Below, one piece after another: positions 30,425 to 39,904 of a DNA stretch of 64,000 bases. The stretch comes from an uncultured Lacinutrix sp. (GTDB lineage: Bacteria; Bacteroidota; Bacteroidia; Flavobacteriales; Flavobacteriaceae), in contig NZ_CANMSJ010000003.1 in the NCBI RefSeq assembly GCF_947500605.1, forward strand, positions 267,816 through 331,815, in the 5' to 3' direction. The translations under genes and the position numbers were made by a program. The notes under the pieces are model-generated. The model made no database searches. It was given only the letters and a program-made list of their open reading frames with translations, and was not told where the DNA came from. Every line of letters starts with the position of its first letter. Position 1 is the stretch's first letter.

Positions 30425-31036
30425 ATGAATAAACTCTTTTTTATACTGTCTTTTTTAACGCTAAACTTAGCACTTGCCCAAGACCAAGAAGCAACCTTGT
30501 TTTTTAGAGATGGAACATCATTAAAAGGGTACGCAAGTATTAAAGATAATTGGATAATACTGTTTAGATTAACCTTAGAAGACGATCCTGATGAATGGAA
30601 GGATATCATGGTAAAAGCTATAACATTTCACGGTTTTGATAAAGATGTAATGTGTGAGTATCAATATTTAAAAGCAGATTTGTCTTATCCATTATTACTA
30701 GAAGTCATTGAAAAAGGGAATGTAAACCTTTATAAAACAATTGATTATTATCGTTATATTACAAGAGAGTTATTTTCAAATGACGATAAGTTTGGAGGCT
30801 CTTATATAGAGGTGTCTAAAAAAAATAAAAACCATTATTATATAAAAAAGCCAGAGCAAGAGTTAATTACTAAACTTAATAATGGTTTTTATAACAAGGA
30901 AGCAACTAAATTCTTCGAAGACTGCCCGAGTTTGGTTAGTAAAATAAACAGCGAAAAATACACAAAAAAAAGAGCTATAAAAATTGTTGAATTTTATAAT
31001 GATTTGTGTGACGATGAAATTTTTGTTGAAGATTAA
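30425..31036 (+). CDS. Secreted protein of unknown function
   Basis: 203 residues. A signal peptide (MNKLFFILSFLTLNLALAQ) is followed by DQEATLFFRDGTSLKGYASIK, a beta-rich start reminiscent of small SH3/PDZ-like beta-barrels, and a charged C-terminal half rich in Lys, Tyr and Asp (RAIKIVEFYNDLCDDEIF). I do not recognise a family. It contains three Cys (in MCEYQ, EDCPS and DLCDD). It lies downstream of the giant T9SS protein and upstream of ileS, on the same strand; no sorting domain is present, so it is probably periplasmic. Confidence 0.7.
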   Translation: MNKLFFILSFLTLNLALAQDQEATLFFRDGTSLKGYASIKDNWIILFRLTLEDDPDEWKDIMVKAITFHGFDKDVMCEYQYLKADLSYPLLLEVIEKGNVNLYKTIDYYRYITRELFSNDDKFGGSYIEVSKKNKNHYYIKKPEQELITKLNNGFYNKEATKFFEDCPSLVSKINSEKYTKKRAIKIVEFYNDLCDDEIFVED

Positions 31037-31093
31037 ATGATTTGAAGCGTATTTCTGTTAATTAATTATAACCTCTTTTTTACTAAAATTCCT

Positions 31094-31101
31094 TAATTTC
31101 G
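31094..31101 (+). promoter_or_regulatory. Probable -7 box of ileS
   Basis: TAATTTCG differs by one base from TAnnTTTG and lies 118 bases before the chosen ileS start, implying a leader of about 110 bases with no T-box features. Confidence 0.3.
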
Positions 31102-31218
31102 CTTTTCTTATTAGAAACAGGTCAAATGCTTAGTAATTTGACGATTAGCAATAGCTTATATTGCTTTATTAAACCTGATTTTATAAGAAGATATTACGAA
31201 CTGAAGAAATTAGAAAAA

Positions 31219-34200
31219 ATGAGCGCAGGATTCCCTGAATATAAAGGACTTAACTTACCAAACGTTGCAGAAGAAATTTTAGCATACTGGCAAGAAAACA
31301 ACATTTTTGAAAAAAGTGTAACTACAAGAGAAAACGCAGAACCTTATGTGTTTTTCGAAGGTCCACCAAGTGCAAATGGTTTACCAGGAGTACACCACGT
31401 ATTAGCACGTGCCATTAAAGATATTTTTCCACGTTATAAAACCATGAAAGGTTACCAAGTTAAGCGTAAAGCTGGTTGGGATACACACGGTTTACCAATA
31501 GAATTAGGTGTAGAGAAAGAATTAGGTATTACCAAAGAAGATATTGGTAAAACCATTTCTGTAGAAGATTATAATGCAGCTTGCCGTAAAGCAGTAATGC
31601 GTTATACAGATGTTTGGAATAACCTAACACAAAAAATGGGTTATTGGGTAGATATGGAAGATCCGTATGTTACTTACGAGCCTAAATACATGGAAACAGT
31701 TTGGTGGTTATTAAAAGAAATATACACTAAAAAACTAATGTATAAAGGCTATACTATTCAGCCTTATTCACCAAAAGCAGGAACCGGTTTAAGTTCTCAC
31801 GAGGTTAACCAGCCAGGTGCTTACCAAGATGTAACAGACACAACTATTGTTGCTCAGTTTAAAGCTATAGAAAGTACATTGCCAGATTTCTTACAAAATG
31901 AAGGCGATATCCATTTTACTGCATGGACTACAACACCTTGGACATTGCCAAGTAATACAGCATTAACTGTTGGACCAAAAATTGATTATGTTTTAGTTGA
32001 AACATATAACCAATACACATTCAAACCTATGAATGTTATTTTGGCAAAAGCTTTAGTTAACAAACAGTTTGATGGAAAATTTAAACGCGTTGAAGAAAAA
32101 CCAGCGCTTTTAGAGTATAAAGACGGAGACAAGAAAATACCATATTTTGTTGTAAAAGAATTTTTAGGTAAAGATCTTGTTGGTATTGAATACGAACAAT
32201 TATTACCATACGCTTTACCAAACGATAATCCTCAAGATGCCTTTAGAGTAATTGCAGGAGATTTTGTAACTACAGAAGATGGTACTGGAATAGTACATAC
32301 AGCACCTACTTTTGGTGCAGACGATGCCTTGGTAGCAAAGCAAGCAGTTCCAGAAATCCCGCCAATGTTGGTAAAGGATGAGAACGATAACTTAGTACCA
32401 CTTGTAGATTTACAAGGTCGTTTTAGACCAGAGATGAAAGAGTTTGGTGGTAAGTATGTTAAGAACGAATATTATGCAGATGGTGAAGCTCCAGAACGCT
32501 CAATAGATGTTGAATTAGCGATTAAATTAAAAGAAGAAAATAAGGCCTTTAAGGTTGAGAAATATAAGCACAGTTACCCACATTGTTGGCGTACAGATAA
32601 ACCGATCCTTTATTACCCATTAGATTCTTGGTTTATTAAAGTTACCGATGTAAAAGGTAGAATGCACGAGTTAAATACAAGCATTAACTGGAAACCTGAG
32701 TCTACAGGAACAGGACGTTTTGGTAACTGGTTAGCAAACGCAAACGACTGGAATTTATCTCGATCTCGTTATTGGGGAATTCCATTACCAATTTGGAGAA
32801 CAGAAGATGGTAAAGAAGAAATTTGTATTGGTTCTGTTGAAGAATTAAAAGCTGAAATGAAAAAAGCAGTTACTGCTGGTGTTTTAGCTGAAGATATTTT
32901 TGCAGATTTTGAAGTAGGAAACAATTCTGAAGAAAACTATGCGAAAATAGATTTACATAAAAACATTGTTGATGAAATTGTATTAGTATCGGCAAGCGGA
33001 CAACCAATGAAACGTGAAAGCGATTTAATAGATGTTTGGTTCGATTCTGGTTCTATGCCATATGCACAATGGCACTATCCTTTTGAGAATAAAGATAAAA
33101 TAGACCAAAACAAAGCATTCCCAGCCGATTTTATTGCTGAAGGAGTAGACCAAACACGTGGTTGGTTTTACACGCTTCACGCTATTGCAACTATGGTTTT
33201 CGATTCTGTAGCGTATAAAAACGTAGTGTCTAACGGATTAGTGTTAGATAAAAATGGACAGAAAATGTCTAAACGTTTAGGTAATGCAACAGATCCATTT
33301 GAAACTCTTGACACTTACGGAGCAGATGCTACACGTTGGTATATGATTTCAAATGCAAATCCATGGGATAATTTAAAATTCGATTTAGAAGGAATAGAAG
33401 AGGTAAAGCGTAAGTTTTTCGGAACACTTTATAACACGTATTCTTTCTTTCAACTCTATACAAATATTGATGAGTTTACGTATTCTGAAGCAGATATTGC
33501 ATTAGAAGATAGACCAGAAATTGATAGATGGATACTTTCTGAGTTAAACACATTAATTCAAAGAGTAGACGAGTATTATGCAGAATACGAACCAACAAAA
33601 GCGGCTCGTGCTATTTCTAATTTTACTCAAGATTACTTAAGTAACTGGTACGTACGTTTAAGTAGAAGACGTTTCTGGAAAGGCGATTATCAACAAGATA
33701 AGATATCGGCTTACCAAACGTTATACACTTGTATGTTAACCATAGCGAAACTGGGAGCACCAATTGCACCATTTTTTATGGACAAACTTTACTTAGACTT
33801 AACAAATACAACACATTCTGAAAACTTTGAAAGTGTACATTTGGCAGAGTTCCCAAAAAGCGATGAGCGTTTTATTGATAAAGCCTTAGAGCGTAAAATG
33901 GAAGCAGCACAAACAATATGTTCTTTAGTATTATCGTTAAGAGCTAAAGAGAAAATTAAAGTACGTCAGCCATTACAAAAAATTATGATTCCTGTAAGTT
34001 CTGAAGTACAGAAAGAAGAAATTTTAGCAGTAGCAGATTTAATTAAAAGTGAAGTTAATATTAAAGATGTTGAGCTTTTAGAAGATGCTTCTGATATTTT
34101 AGTAAAACAAATTAAACCTAATTTTAAAGCTTTAGGGCCTCGTTTTGGTAAAGATATGAAGTTGATTGCAGGTCAGATTCAAAAAATGACTTCAGAAGAT

Positions 34201-34623
34201 ATTAAAAATATTGAACAAAACGGAACGATTGATGTCGAGTGTAATGGAAAAAGTATTACTTTAGAACGTAGTGATGTAGATATTACTTCTCAAGATATCG
34301 AAGGATGGCTTGTGGCAAGTGAAGGAGCATTAACAGTTGCTTTAGATGTAACAATTTCTGAAGAATTGCGTGAAGAAGGCATTGCTCGTGAGCTTGTAAA
34401 TAGAATTCAGAATTTACGTAAAGATTCAGGTTTTGAGGTTACAGATCGTATTTCTGTTCAGCTTCAAGAAAATGAAGAGATTGTGAAAGCAGTGAAAACG
34501 AATTTAGAATATATTAAGGCTGAAACATTAACAGATAGCCTTGAGATTGTAGAACAATTAGATAACGGTATAGATATTGCATTCGACAGTATAGAGACCA
34601 AATTATTTATCAAAAAAAATTAA
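31219..34623 (+). CDS. ileS: Isoleucine--tRNA ligase
   Basis: 1134 residues from the ATG at 31219 (MSAGFPEYKGLNLPNVAEEIL), the usual N-terminus of the family; an in-frame ATG at 31126 would add 31 unrelated residues. It charges tRNA-Ile with isoleucine. The HIGH-type segment is GLPGVHHVLARA, the editing domain carries the TTTPWTLPSNTAL segment, the class I KMSKS loop is KMSKRLGN (about 682), and the anticodon-binding region follows. The length and the eukaryote-like form (no C-terminal zinc ribbon; long C-terminal region) are those of type 2 IleS, a form associated with mupirocin insensitivity in other bacteria. It is followed four bases later by the DksA-like gene. Confidence 0.95.
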   Translation: MSAGFPEYKGLNLPNVAEEILAYWQENNIFEKSVTTRENAEPYVFFEGPPSANGLPGVHHVLARAIKDIFPRYKTMKGYQVKRKAGWDTHGLPIELGVEKELGITKEDIGKTISVEDYNAACRKAVMRYTDVWNNLTQKMGYWVDMEDPYVTYEPKYMETVWWLLKEIYTKKLMYKGYTIQPYSPKAGTGLSSHEVNQPGAYQDVTDTTIVAQFKAIESTLPDFLQNEGDIHFTAWTTTPWTLPSNTALTVGPKIDYVLVETYNQYTFKPMNVILAKALVNKQFDGKFKRVEEKPALLEYKDGDKKIPYFVVKEFLGKDLVGIEYEQLLPYALPNDNPQDAFRVIAGDFVTTEDGTGIVHTAPTFGADDALVAKQAVPEIPPMLVKDENDNLVPLVDLQGRFRPEMKEFGGKYVKNEYYADGEAPERSIDVELAIKLKEENKAFKVEKYKHSYPHCWRTDKPILYYPLDSWFIKVTDVKGRMHELNTSINWKPESTGTGRFGNWLANANDWNLSRSRYWGIPLPIWRTEDGKEEICIGSVEELKAEMKKAVTAGVLAEDIFADFEVGNNSEENYAKIDLHKNIVDEIVLVSASGQPMKRESDLIDVWFDSGSMPYAQWHYPFENKDKIDQNKAFPADFIAEGVDQTRGWFYTLHAIATMVFDSVAYKNVVSNGLVLDKNGQKMSKRLGNATDPFETLDTYGADATRWYMISNANPWDNLKFDLEGIEEVKRKFFGTLYNTYSFFQLYTNIDEFTYSEADIALEDRPEIDRWILSELNTLIQRVDEYYAEYEPTKAARAISNFTQDYLSNWYVRLSRRRFWKGDYQQDKISAYQTLYTCMLTIAKLGAPIAPFFMDKLYLDLTNTTHSENFESVHLAEFPKSDERFIDKALERKMEAAQTICSLVLSLRAKEKIKVRQPLQKIMIPVSSEVQKEEILAVADLIKSEVNIKDVELLEDASDILVKQIKPNFKALGPRFGKDMKLIAGQIQKMTSEDIKNIEQNGTIDVECNGKSITLERSDVDITSQDIEGWLVASEGALTVALDVTISEELREEGIARELVNRIQNLRKDSGFEVTDRISVQLQENEEIVKAVKTNLEYIKAETLTDSLEIVEQLDNGIDIAFDSIETKLFIKKN

Positions 34624-34627
34624 TGTT

Positions 34628-35014
34628 ATGGCAATAGAAAATACAGTAAGATATTCAGATAGCGAATTAGAAAGATTTAAAACTATAATTTTAGATAAAA
34701 TTGAGCATGCTAAACGTGATTTAGAGCTTATTAAGAGTGCGTATATGAACGACCATACAAATGGGACAGAAGATACTTCGCCTCAATTTAAAGCCTTTGA
34801 TGAAGGTAGTGCTGTTAATAGTAAAGAGTCTAATTCTGCTTTAGCAATTAGACAAGAAAAATTTATTCGTGATCTTAAAAATGCACTTATAAGAGTAGAA
34901 AATAAAACATATGGTATATGTAGAGTTACAGGGAAGTTAATTAACCCTAAACGTCTAGAATTAGTGCCACATGCAACTTTAAGTATAGAAGCCAAAAACA
35001 TACAGAAAAGTTAA
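34628..35014 (+). CDS. TraR/DksA-family protein that has lost most zinc cysteines
   Basis: 128 residues: a coiled-coil N-terminal part (about 10-90, DSELERFKTIILDKIEHAKRD) and the DksA C-terminal domain YGICRVTGKLINPKRLELVPHATLSIEAK. DksA binds RNA polymerase and acts with ppGpp. Where DksA has four zinc cysteines (C-X2-C-X17-C-X2-C), this protein has Cys98, Thr101, Ser119 and Ala122, so it cannot bind zinc in the normal way. This zinc-less form is common in Bacteroidota, where it usually lies between ileS and lspA. Here lspA is not next to it (see 54653). A bidirectional terminator follows. Confidence 0.85.
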   Translation: MAIENTVRYSDSELERFKTIILDKIEHAKRDLELIKSAYMNDHTNGTEDTSPQFKAFDEGSAVNSKESNSALAIRQEKFIRDLKNALIRVENKTYGICRVTGKLINPKRLELVPHATLSIEAKNIQKS

Positions 35015-35032
35015 TTACTATATATCAAAACA

Positions 35033-35066
35033 AAAAAAACGCCAACTTATTAAGTTGGCGTTTTTT
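35033..35066. terminator. Bidirectional terminator after the DksA-like gene
   Basis: GCCAACTT (35041-35048) pairs with AAGTTGGC (35052-35059), extended by A8/T6 flanks. The plus-strand DksA-like gene and the minus-strand membrane gene converge on it. Confidence 0.88.
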
Positions 35067-35082
35067 GTTATTAGTCTATTTT

Positions 35083-35502
35083 TTAAAACCAAATACTCCA
35101 AGGAATTTTTGCTAAAACTAAAATTAATGCTAGTGTGTAAAATATAGCTAAAGGCTTTAGTTTACCAGCTGAGGTTAACTTCTTTTTATGTTTAGAATAG
35201 CCAATAGTAATAAAAGCAACCGCTAAAATCATTGCAAAAGGATGCTCAATAGCATTAGATCGTATTGCTTTGTTGTTCATAACTTCTGTTACAGAGAGTT
35301 CTCCAAAATAATCCTGTGAGAACCATAATACAATACCTATAAGTAATTGAATATGCGATACTATAAGTGTAAAGAGTGCTATTCTAAAATCTTTAGGTTC
35401 GTATTCTTTCTTTCCAAAGTGTTTAACTAGAGCATTTACAGTGGTAATTATCATCATTAAAAAAACAAGATAAGCCCAGTAAGAGTGCAACATTTTAATC
35501 AT
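35083..35502 (-). CDS. Small four-helix membrane protein (cytochrome b-like family, unproven)
   Basis: 139 residues with four predicted membrane helices (about 7-25, 42-62, 86-104 and 118-136). His residues lie near or within the helices: LHSYW, SHIQLL, EHPFAM and SKHKKK. Similar proteins are annotated variously as cytochrome b or, wrongly, as a ribosomal protein in Flavobacteriia. The His positions would allow haem binding as in small cytochrome b561-like proteins, but this is inference. The start could also be the Met at residue 4. Stand-alone gene between two terminators. Confidence 0.65.
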   Translation of the reverse strand: MIKMLHSYWAYLVFLMMIITTVNALVKHFGKKEYEPKDFRIALFTLIVSHIQLLIGIVLWFSQDYFGELSVTEVMNNKAIRSNAIEHPFAMILAVAFITIGYSKHKKKLTSAGKLKPLAIFYTLALILVLAKIPWSIWF

Positions 35503-35552
35503 AGTAAATATTTTAATTAGTTATAAAACAAATGTAGTAATAATTAAGGCAT

Positions 35553-35584
35553 AAAAAAACCGCTTCTTAACGAAGCGGTTTTTA
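35553..35584 (-). terminator. Terminator of the second TBDR/lipoprotein operon
   Basis: CCGCTTC (35560-35566) pairs with GAAGCGG (35572-35578) around a 5-base loop with A/T flanks. It follows the lipoprotein stop at 35606 on the minus strand. Confidence 0.85.
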
Positions 35585-35605
35585 ATAAATATAGTAGTTT
35601 GGGTA

Positions 35606-37282
35606 TTAGTTAAATGTTACCCACTCACCATTTGTTTTAATAAGGTGTAAGTCTTGTACTCCACCTCCTGCATTATAAATATCGAATGTTAAAAGATATT
35701 TTTGAGCCTCTTCCGCATTTGGATATAGGTTATCTAATAATATTCCCATTGCAGTTTCAAGCATTTCAGGACTCCAACCAGAAGAACCTGATGCTGTATT
35801 AAAGTTACCGTAAGAATCTAAATTTCCTGCTGCAGCTTCAAAGCCTTCTTCAGTTAATAATTGAGAAGCTATGTATGAGTAGTCTGCTGTTACTAAAGTG
35901 TATTTAATAGTGTTATCTGGAACCCAAATTCCATTATCAAATCCAAACTGTAAAGAAGCGATACTTGGTGTCCATACACCATTGATAACAGTATATAAAT
36001 TACCTTTTGTTACAGTTCCTACTGCACTTCCTCCATAATACTTGTACATTATGTACATAGAATCTTCTTCTTGAGCAAAAGGGTACTTTAAGCTTAAGAA
36101 TGCAGGTAAGTAATCGCTAGCTAATAAAGATCCGCTAAAGTTGTTATATTGTCCTGGTTGTCCTTGGTTTTCACCCATGAAATCATAATCATCAGATGTT
36201 AAATATTTTACATCATTAACAATTTCCCAAGTTCCATCTTCAGTATATTGGTAATAATCAGACTTTGTTAATGTGTCTCCTTCAATACCTGTAGTTTTAA
36301 GTGCTATTGATGCTACTCTCCAACGTCCAGCATCAGAATCTGTAGATTCATATTTTAAAGCAATGTTTACAGTTTCTCCATCGTAAGCAGAAAAGTCATA
36401 ATCTTCAGAAGGATCTAAAGTGTCTTCAGATGCTGCTGTAGCTAATGTAATTTCATTCCAAGTTGCAGTTGTTACGTCATCAACATAATCTGTAGATACT
36501 AATATCTTAAGTAAAGAAAGATCAGATGCGTATTTAATTGAATGTGTAATTTGGAATTTTAAGTTTGATTCACCTGTTAAATCAATTGATGGAGAAACTA
36601 ACCACTCTTCGTTAGCTACTTGCGAACCACTAAAGAATCCATTTCCTTGTACATATTCAGCATTTTCTGTCCAAACCGCATCTGCACCAGACTCTTCTTC
36701 TGTAGTCCAGCTATCTAAGCTATTTGTAAAGTTGTATTCTTGAATTGGAGCAAAACCAATAACTGGTTCTTCAGTAAATTGTTTGTATTGAACTCTAACA
36801 ACATCTCCAGCTTCAGGAGCTGTTATTTCATTTAATAAAAGACCTTCTATTGTTGCATCAGGATCTTCATCTTGATAAAAAGCATTGGCACCTGCGATTG
36901 TATAATCTTCAGAAGCTAACACGTATGCTTCTGCATTTACAAAAGAAGATACTTCTGAAGGATTACCATCGTATAAGTTATAGTGAACTAATACAGAAGA
37001 TGATTGTCCCCAAAGAGGATATTTGTTACTTAAAAAAGAAGGTAACATGTCTTTTGCATCATCAACAGAGCTAAATGCTTCAAATGTTTCATAATAATCT
37101 GCATCTTCATCTTCACCTTGCTCAACTATTGCTGCGTAGTCTTCAGTTGTTAATGTAAATTCATCATTTCCAACGATAGCTTTTGCATTTGAATCGATAT
37201 CGTTATTGATATCTTCTAAGGGATTACATCCTGTTAAAACTGATGCTCCGATAATGGCTAATAAATAAACTATTTTTTTCAT
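35606..37282 (-). CDS. Lipoprotein with choice-of-anchor J domain between repeated modules, partner of a TBDR
   Basis: 558 residues. Lipobox SVLTGC (Cys19). A choice-of-anchor J-type beta-sandwich occupies about 180-330 (YNFTNSLDSWTTEEESG, EEWLVSPSIDLTGESN, ALKYESTDSDAGRWRVASIAL). Around it is a module seen three times: TLTTEDYAAI with LPSFLSNKYP (about 43-106), YLTSDDYDFMG with LPAFLSLKYPF (about 357-420), and a weaker copy with TLVTADYSYI and LLDNLYPNAEE (about 460-545). The function is unknown. The gene starts 12 bases after the TBDR stop, so the pair forms an operon and the lipoprotein probably sits at the outer membrane with the receptor. Confidence 0.75.
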   Translation of the reverse strand: MKKIVYLLAIIGASVLTGCNPLEDINNDIDSNAKAIVGNDEFTLTTEDYAAIVEQGEDEDADYYETFEAFSSVDDAKDMLPSFLSNKYPLWGQSSSVLVHYNLYDGNPSEVSSFVNAEAYVLASEDYTIAGANAFYQDEDPDATIEGLLLNEITAPEAGDVVRVQYKQFTEEPVIGFAPIQEYNFTNSLDSWTTEEESGADAVWTENAEYVQGNGFFSGSQVANEEWLVSPSIDLTGESNLKFQITHSIKYASDLSLLKILVSTDYVDDVTTATWNEITLATAASEDTLDPSEDYDFSAYDGETVNIALKYESTDSDAGRWRVASIALKTTGIEGDTLTKSDYYQYTEDGTWEIVNDVKYLTSDDYDFMGENQGQPGQYNNFSGSLLASDYLPAFLSLKYPFAQEEDSMYIMYKYYGGSAVGTVTKGNLYTVINGVWTPSIASLQFGFDNGIWVPDNTIKYTLVTADYSYIASQLLTEEGFEAAAGNLDSYGNFNTASGSSGWSPEMLETAMGILLDNLYPNAEEAQKYLLTFDIYNAGGGVQDLHLIKTNGEWVTFN

Positions 37283-37294
37283 TTTCGTTTTTTT

Positions 37295-39844
37295 TTAAAA
37301 GTTAAGTTTCAGTCCAACACTAAATGTTCTACCGTAACCATAATATACTGTTGATGTTTGAGCATCAGAATTTGAACCATCTCTAGCATCAGAAACATAC
37401 TCAGTATCAAAAATATTGTTTATTCTTCCTGTTAATTTAGCATCGAATCCTCCAAAGGCAAAACCATGACTAAGTGCTGTATCAAAAAGACCGTAAGCAG
37501 GAAGTTCCCATGCATCTTTTGTATATGTAGCATCATTTCTATCACTAGGATCGAAATCTGCATATAAGTTAGTATAGTAGTTGTAATCTACAATAAATCT
37601 TGTTTCAGGAGCTAATTTGTAGCTACCACCTAAAGCAAATGTTGTTTGCGCAGCATCACCTACATGTAAATCTTCAATAAACAAGTTAACAGTTTCAACT
37701 AATTCTTGTTCATCGTTAAAAATTTGAACATCTTTTACATTGTTATCCCATTTCCAATCTCCAAGAGAAGCAACACCTGTTAGAGTTAATTTTTCTGTAG
37801 CTTTATATTTTAAATCTACTTCAATACCTTGGTGTACTGCATTTACTCCTAAAACATTAGCAGATGCAAATGTACCATCTGGTTGATCGAATGATACTGT
37901 TTCAGATCTATCTTTCCATAGTGTTCTGTAGATGTTAACGTTAGCTGTTAATTTTTCGCTTCTATAACCATAACCTAATTCGAAACTTGTAATTTTTTGG
38001 TTTTCAGCATCTTCAATAATGTGCTCATTGTCAAACTGAGTAAATACAGCATCAAAAAGTGGTGCTTTTTCAAAGTAACCTACGTTTGCGAAAACATTGT
38101 GGTTATCATCAATATTGTAGTTAGCTCCTCCTTTTGCTCCGTAACCAAAAAAGTTATAACGGTCAGTCTCTTGTAATGGGTCACTATCTAAATAGTTAAA
38201 GTAATCTACTCTCTTATAAGAAGTATTTGAAGCAGATAAAGATACAAATGTCGATAGTTTATCTTTAGAGTACTCTAGTTGAGTAAAAGCTCCGTACCAT
38301 CCTACTAATCCATCATTAGAATAACTTCTTTTATCACCTACCTGTAATGCTGCATTAGGATTGTTAACATTGCTATCGTCTGCTAAATATTGTCCTCCTA
38401 ATAAATCTGTTACTTCTTGGTAGTGGATTCCTTTGTAGTTTCTATAATCTAAACCTCCTAAAAATACTAACTCGTCTGTTAAATCAGTTTTTAATGTAGA
38501 TATAACACCATACCAAACATGATCGTTTCTAGAAGCTCTTAAAGCTGCAGTAGAACCATTAGCTCCATTAGCGATGTTTTCGTCAACAATTTTATCTAAA
38601 TCAATAGGACCAAAATTTCCTATTCTATATTCTGAACTTCCTAAATTAAATTTAGAACTTTCATCTCCGGCTGTACCGCCACCTCCTCCAGATCCGAAAG
38701 AAGCATATGCTGCAGTAGATACAGATGTTTTTTCATTTACAGTCCAGTAGTGGTTTAAAGATATTTGTGGTTTGTGGTAAAAGTTATCTTCAACGTGAGT
38801 TACTTCTCCGTTTTTGTATCCCCAATCTGGATTAAACTTTCTTCCTCTTTCGCTTTCTTTATAGATTTCGATAGTGTTTCTGTTTTGTCTCTGACCGTGA
38901 CGCTGTTTAGCACCAAACGCAGTAAAAGATAACTTGTGGTTGTCGTTAATTTCTTTTGAAATATTTACGAAATAAGAAACTGCATTAAATTCTGTTCCAT
39001 CTACATAACCGTCACCATCTGTTTTAGATCCAGATACTGTAGCAGCAAAACCATTTTCCATTAATCCAGTAGAGTAAGTGAAACCGAATTTTTTGTAACC
39101 ATCGTTAGCTAAGCTTGTGTAAATGTTTCCACCTTCTTCTGCATCTGTAGTTTTACTAATAATGTTTATTGTTCCTCCAATAGAAGGTACAGCTACCTTA
39201 GAAGCTCCTAAACCTCTTTGTACTTGCATAGAGCTAGTAACATCACCTAAACCAGCCCAGTTAGACCAGTATACGGCTCCGTTTTCCATATCGTTTACAG
39301 GAACACCATTAATCATTACTGCAACGTTTTCAGATTGAAAACCACGTAAGTTAATACGTCCATCTCCATAACCACCACCACTTTTAGTAGCATATACTCC
39401 TGGAGTAGATTTTAAAACTTCTGGAAATTCCTGAGTTCCTAATTTTAATTCAATGTCGGCAGCTCTTATTGTAGATACTGCAACAGGTGTTTTTCTGTCT
39501 ACAGCTACAGACGCCATAATGTTAACCTCTTGTAATCCAAATTCACTTGGAGATAATGTAATGTTTCCAAGGTCTTTGCTACCAGTTACTGTAAACTCTT
39601 GAGATAAGTAACCTACGTAAGACACAATTATTTTTGCGTCTTTAGATTTAGTTACAATGCTGAAATTACCGTCGAAATCTGTAGATATTCCGTTAGAAGT
39701 ACCAGCTTCTAAAATATTTACACCTGGTAAAGGTAAATTACTTTCTGGTTCTAGTACAGTTCCTGTAACAGTACTTTGAGCCATAGTGATTGCAGAACTT
39801 AAAATAGTAACTGCAAAAAACAACATTTTAATTGTGCTTTTCAT
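37295..39844 (-). CDS. TonB-dependent receptor
   Basis: 849 residues. Signal peptide (ending TMAQ), CarboxypepD_reg-like domain (about 24-105: TVTGTVLEPESNLPLPGVNI, GISTDFDGNFSI), plug (about 115-225: PVAVSTIRAADIELKLGTQEFPEVLK, NLRGFQSENVAVMINGVPVNDME, GGTINIISK) and beta-barrel to the C-terminal aromatic-rich strand YGRTFSVGLKLNF. The plug style GVPVNDMENGAVYWSNWAGLGDV is shared with the TBDR at 57202 (GVEMNKFDTGRPQWSNWGGLNDV), so the two belong to one subfamily, and both are followed by a choice-of-anchor J lipoprotein. The substrate is unknown. A -7 box and a 21-base palindrome lie upstream. Confidence 0.92.
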   Translation of the reverse strand: MKSTIKMLFFAVTILSSAITMAQSTVTGTVLEPESNLPLPGVNILEAGTSNGISTDFDGNFSIVTKSKDAKIIVSYVGYLSQEFTVTGSKDLGNITLSPSEFGLQEVNIMASVAVDRKTPVAVSTIRAADIELKLGTQEFPEVLKSTPGVYATKSGGGYGDGRINLRGFQSENVAVMINGVPVNDMENGAVYWSNWAGLGDVTSSMQVQRGLGASKVAVPSIGGTINIISKTTDAEEGGNIYTSLANDGYKKFGFTYSTGLMENGFAATVSGSKTDGDGYVDGTEFNAVSYFVNISKEINDNHKLSFTAFGAKQRHGQRQNRNTIEIYKESERGRKFNPDWGYKNGEVTHVEDNFYHKPQISLNHYWTVNEKTSVSTAAYASFGSGGGGGTAGDESSKFNLGSSEYRIGNFGPIDLDKIVDENIANGANGSTAALRASRNDHVWYGVISTLKTDLTDELVFLGGLDYRNYKGIHYQEVTDLLGGQYLADDSNVNNPNAALQVGDKRSYSNDGLVGWYGAFTQLEYSKDKLSTFVSLSASNTSYKRVDYFNYLDSDPLQETDRYNFFGYGAKGGANYNIDDNHNVFANVGYFEKAPLFDAVFTQFDNEHIIEDAENQKITSFELGYGYRSEKLTANVNIYRTLWKDRSETVSFDQPDGTFASANVLGVNAVHQGIEVDLKYKATEKLTLTGVASLGDWKWDNNVKDVQIFNDEQELVETVNLFIEDLHVGDAAQTTFALGGSYKLAPETRFIVDYNYYTNLYADFDPSDRNDATYTKDAWELPAYGLFDTALSHGFAFGGFDAKLTGRINNIFDTEYVSDARDGSNSDAQTSTVYYGYGRTFSVGLKLNF

Positions 39845-39881
39845 TTGGTAAGATTAAAGTTAATATATGTTAAATTTTTTG

Positions 39882-39889
39882 CAAAAATA
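39882..39889 (-). promoter_or_regulatory. -7 box of the TBDR/lipoprotein operon
   Basis: On the minus strand TATTTTTG matches TAnnTTTG, 38 bases before the TBDR start at 39844. The 21-base palindrome at 39905-39925 covers the position where the -33 element would be. Confidence 0.55.
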
Positions 39890-39904
39890 GGTATAATAAA
39901 ACCT

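Noticed and set aside
30412..30609. Minus-strand ORF overlapping the start of the secreted orphan gene
   Set aside because: It is a shadow frame of a gene with a good signal peptide, and its own translation has no family features.
31126..31218. N-terminal extension of IleS by 31 residues
   Set aside because: The extra residues match nothing in IleS, and the ATG at 31219 gives the normal family start.
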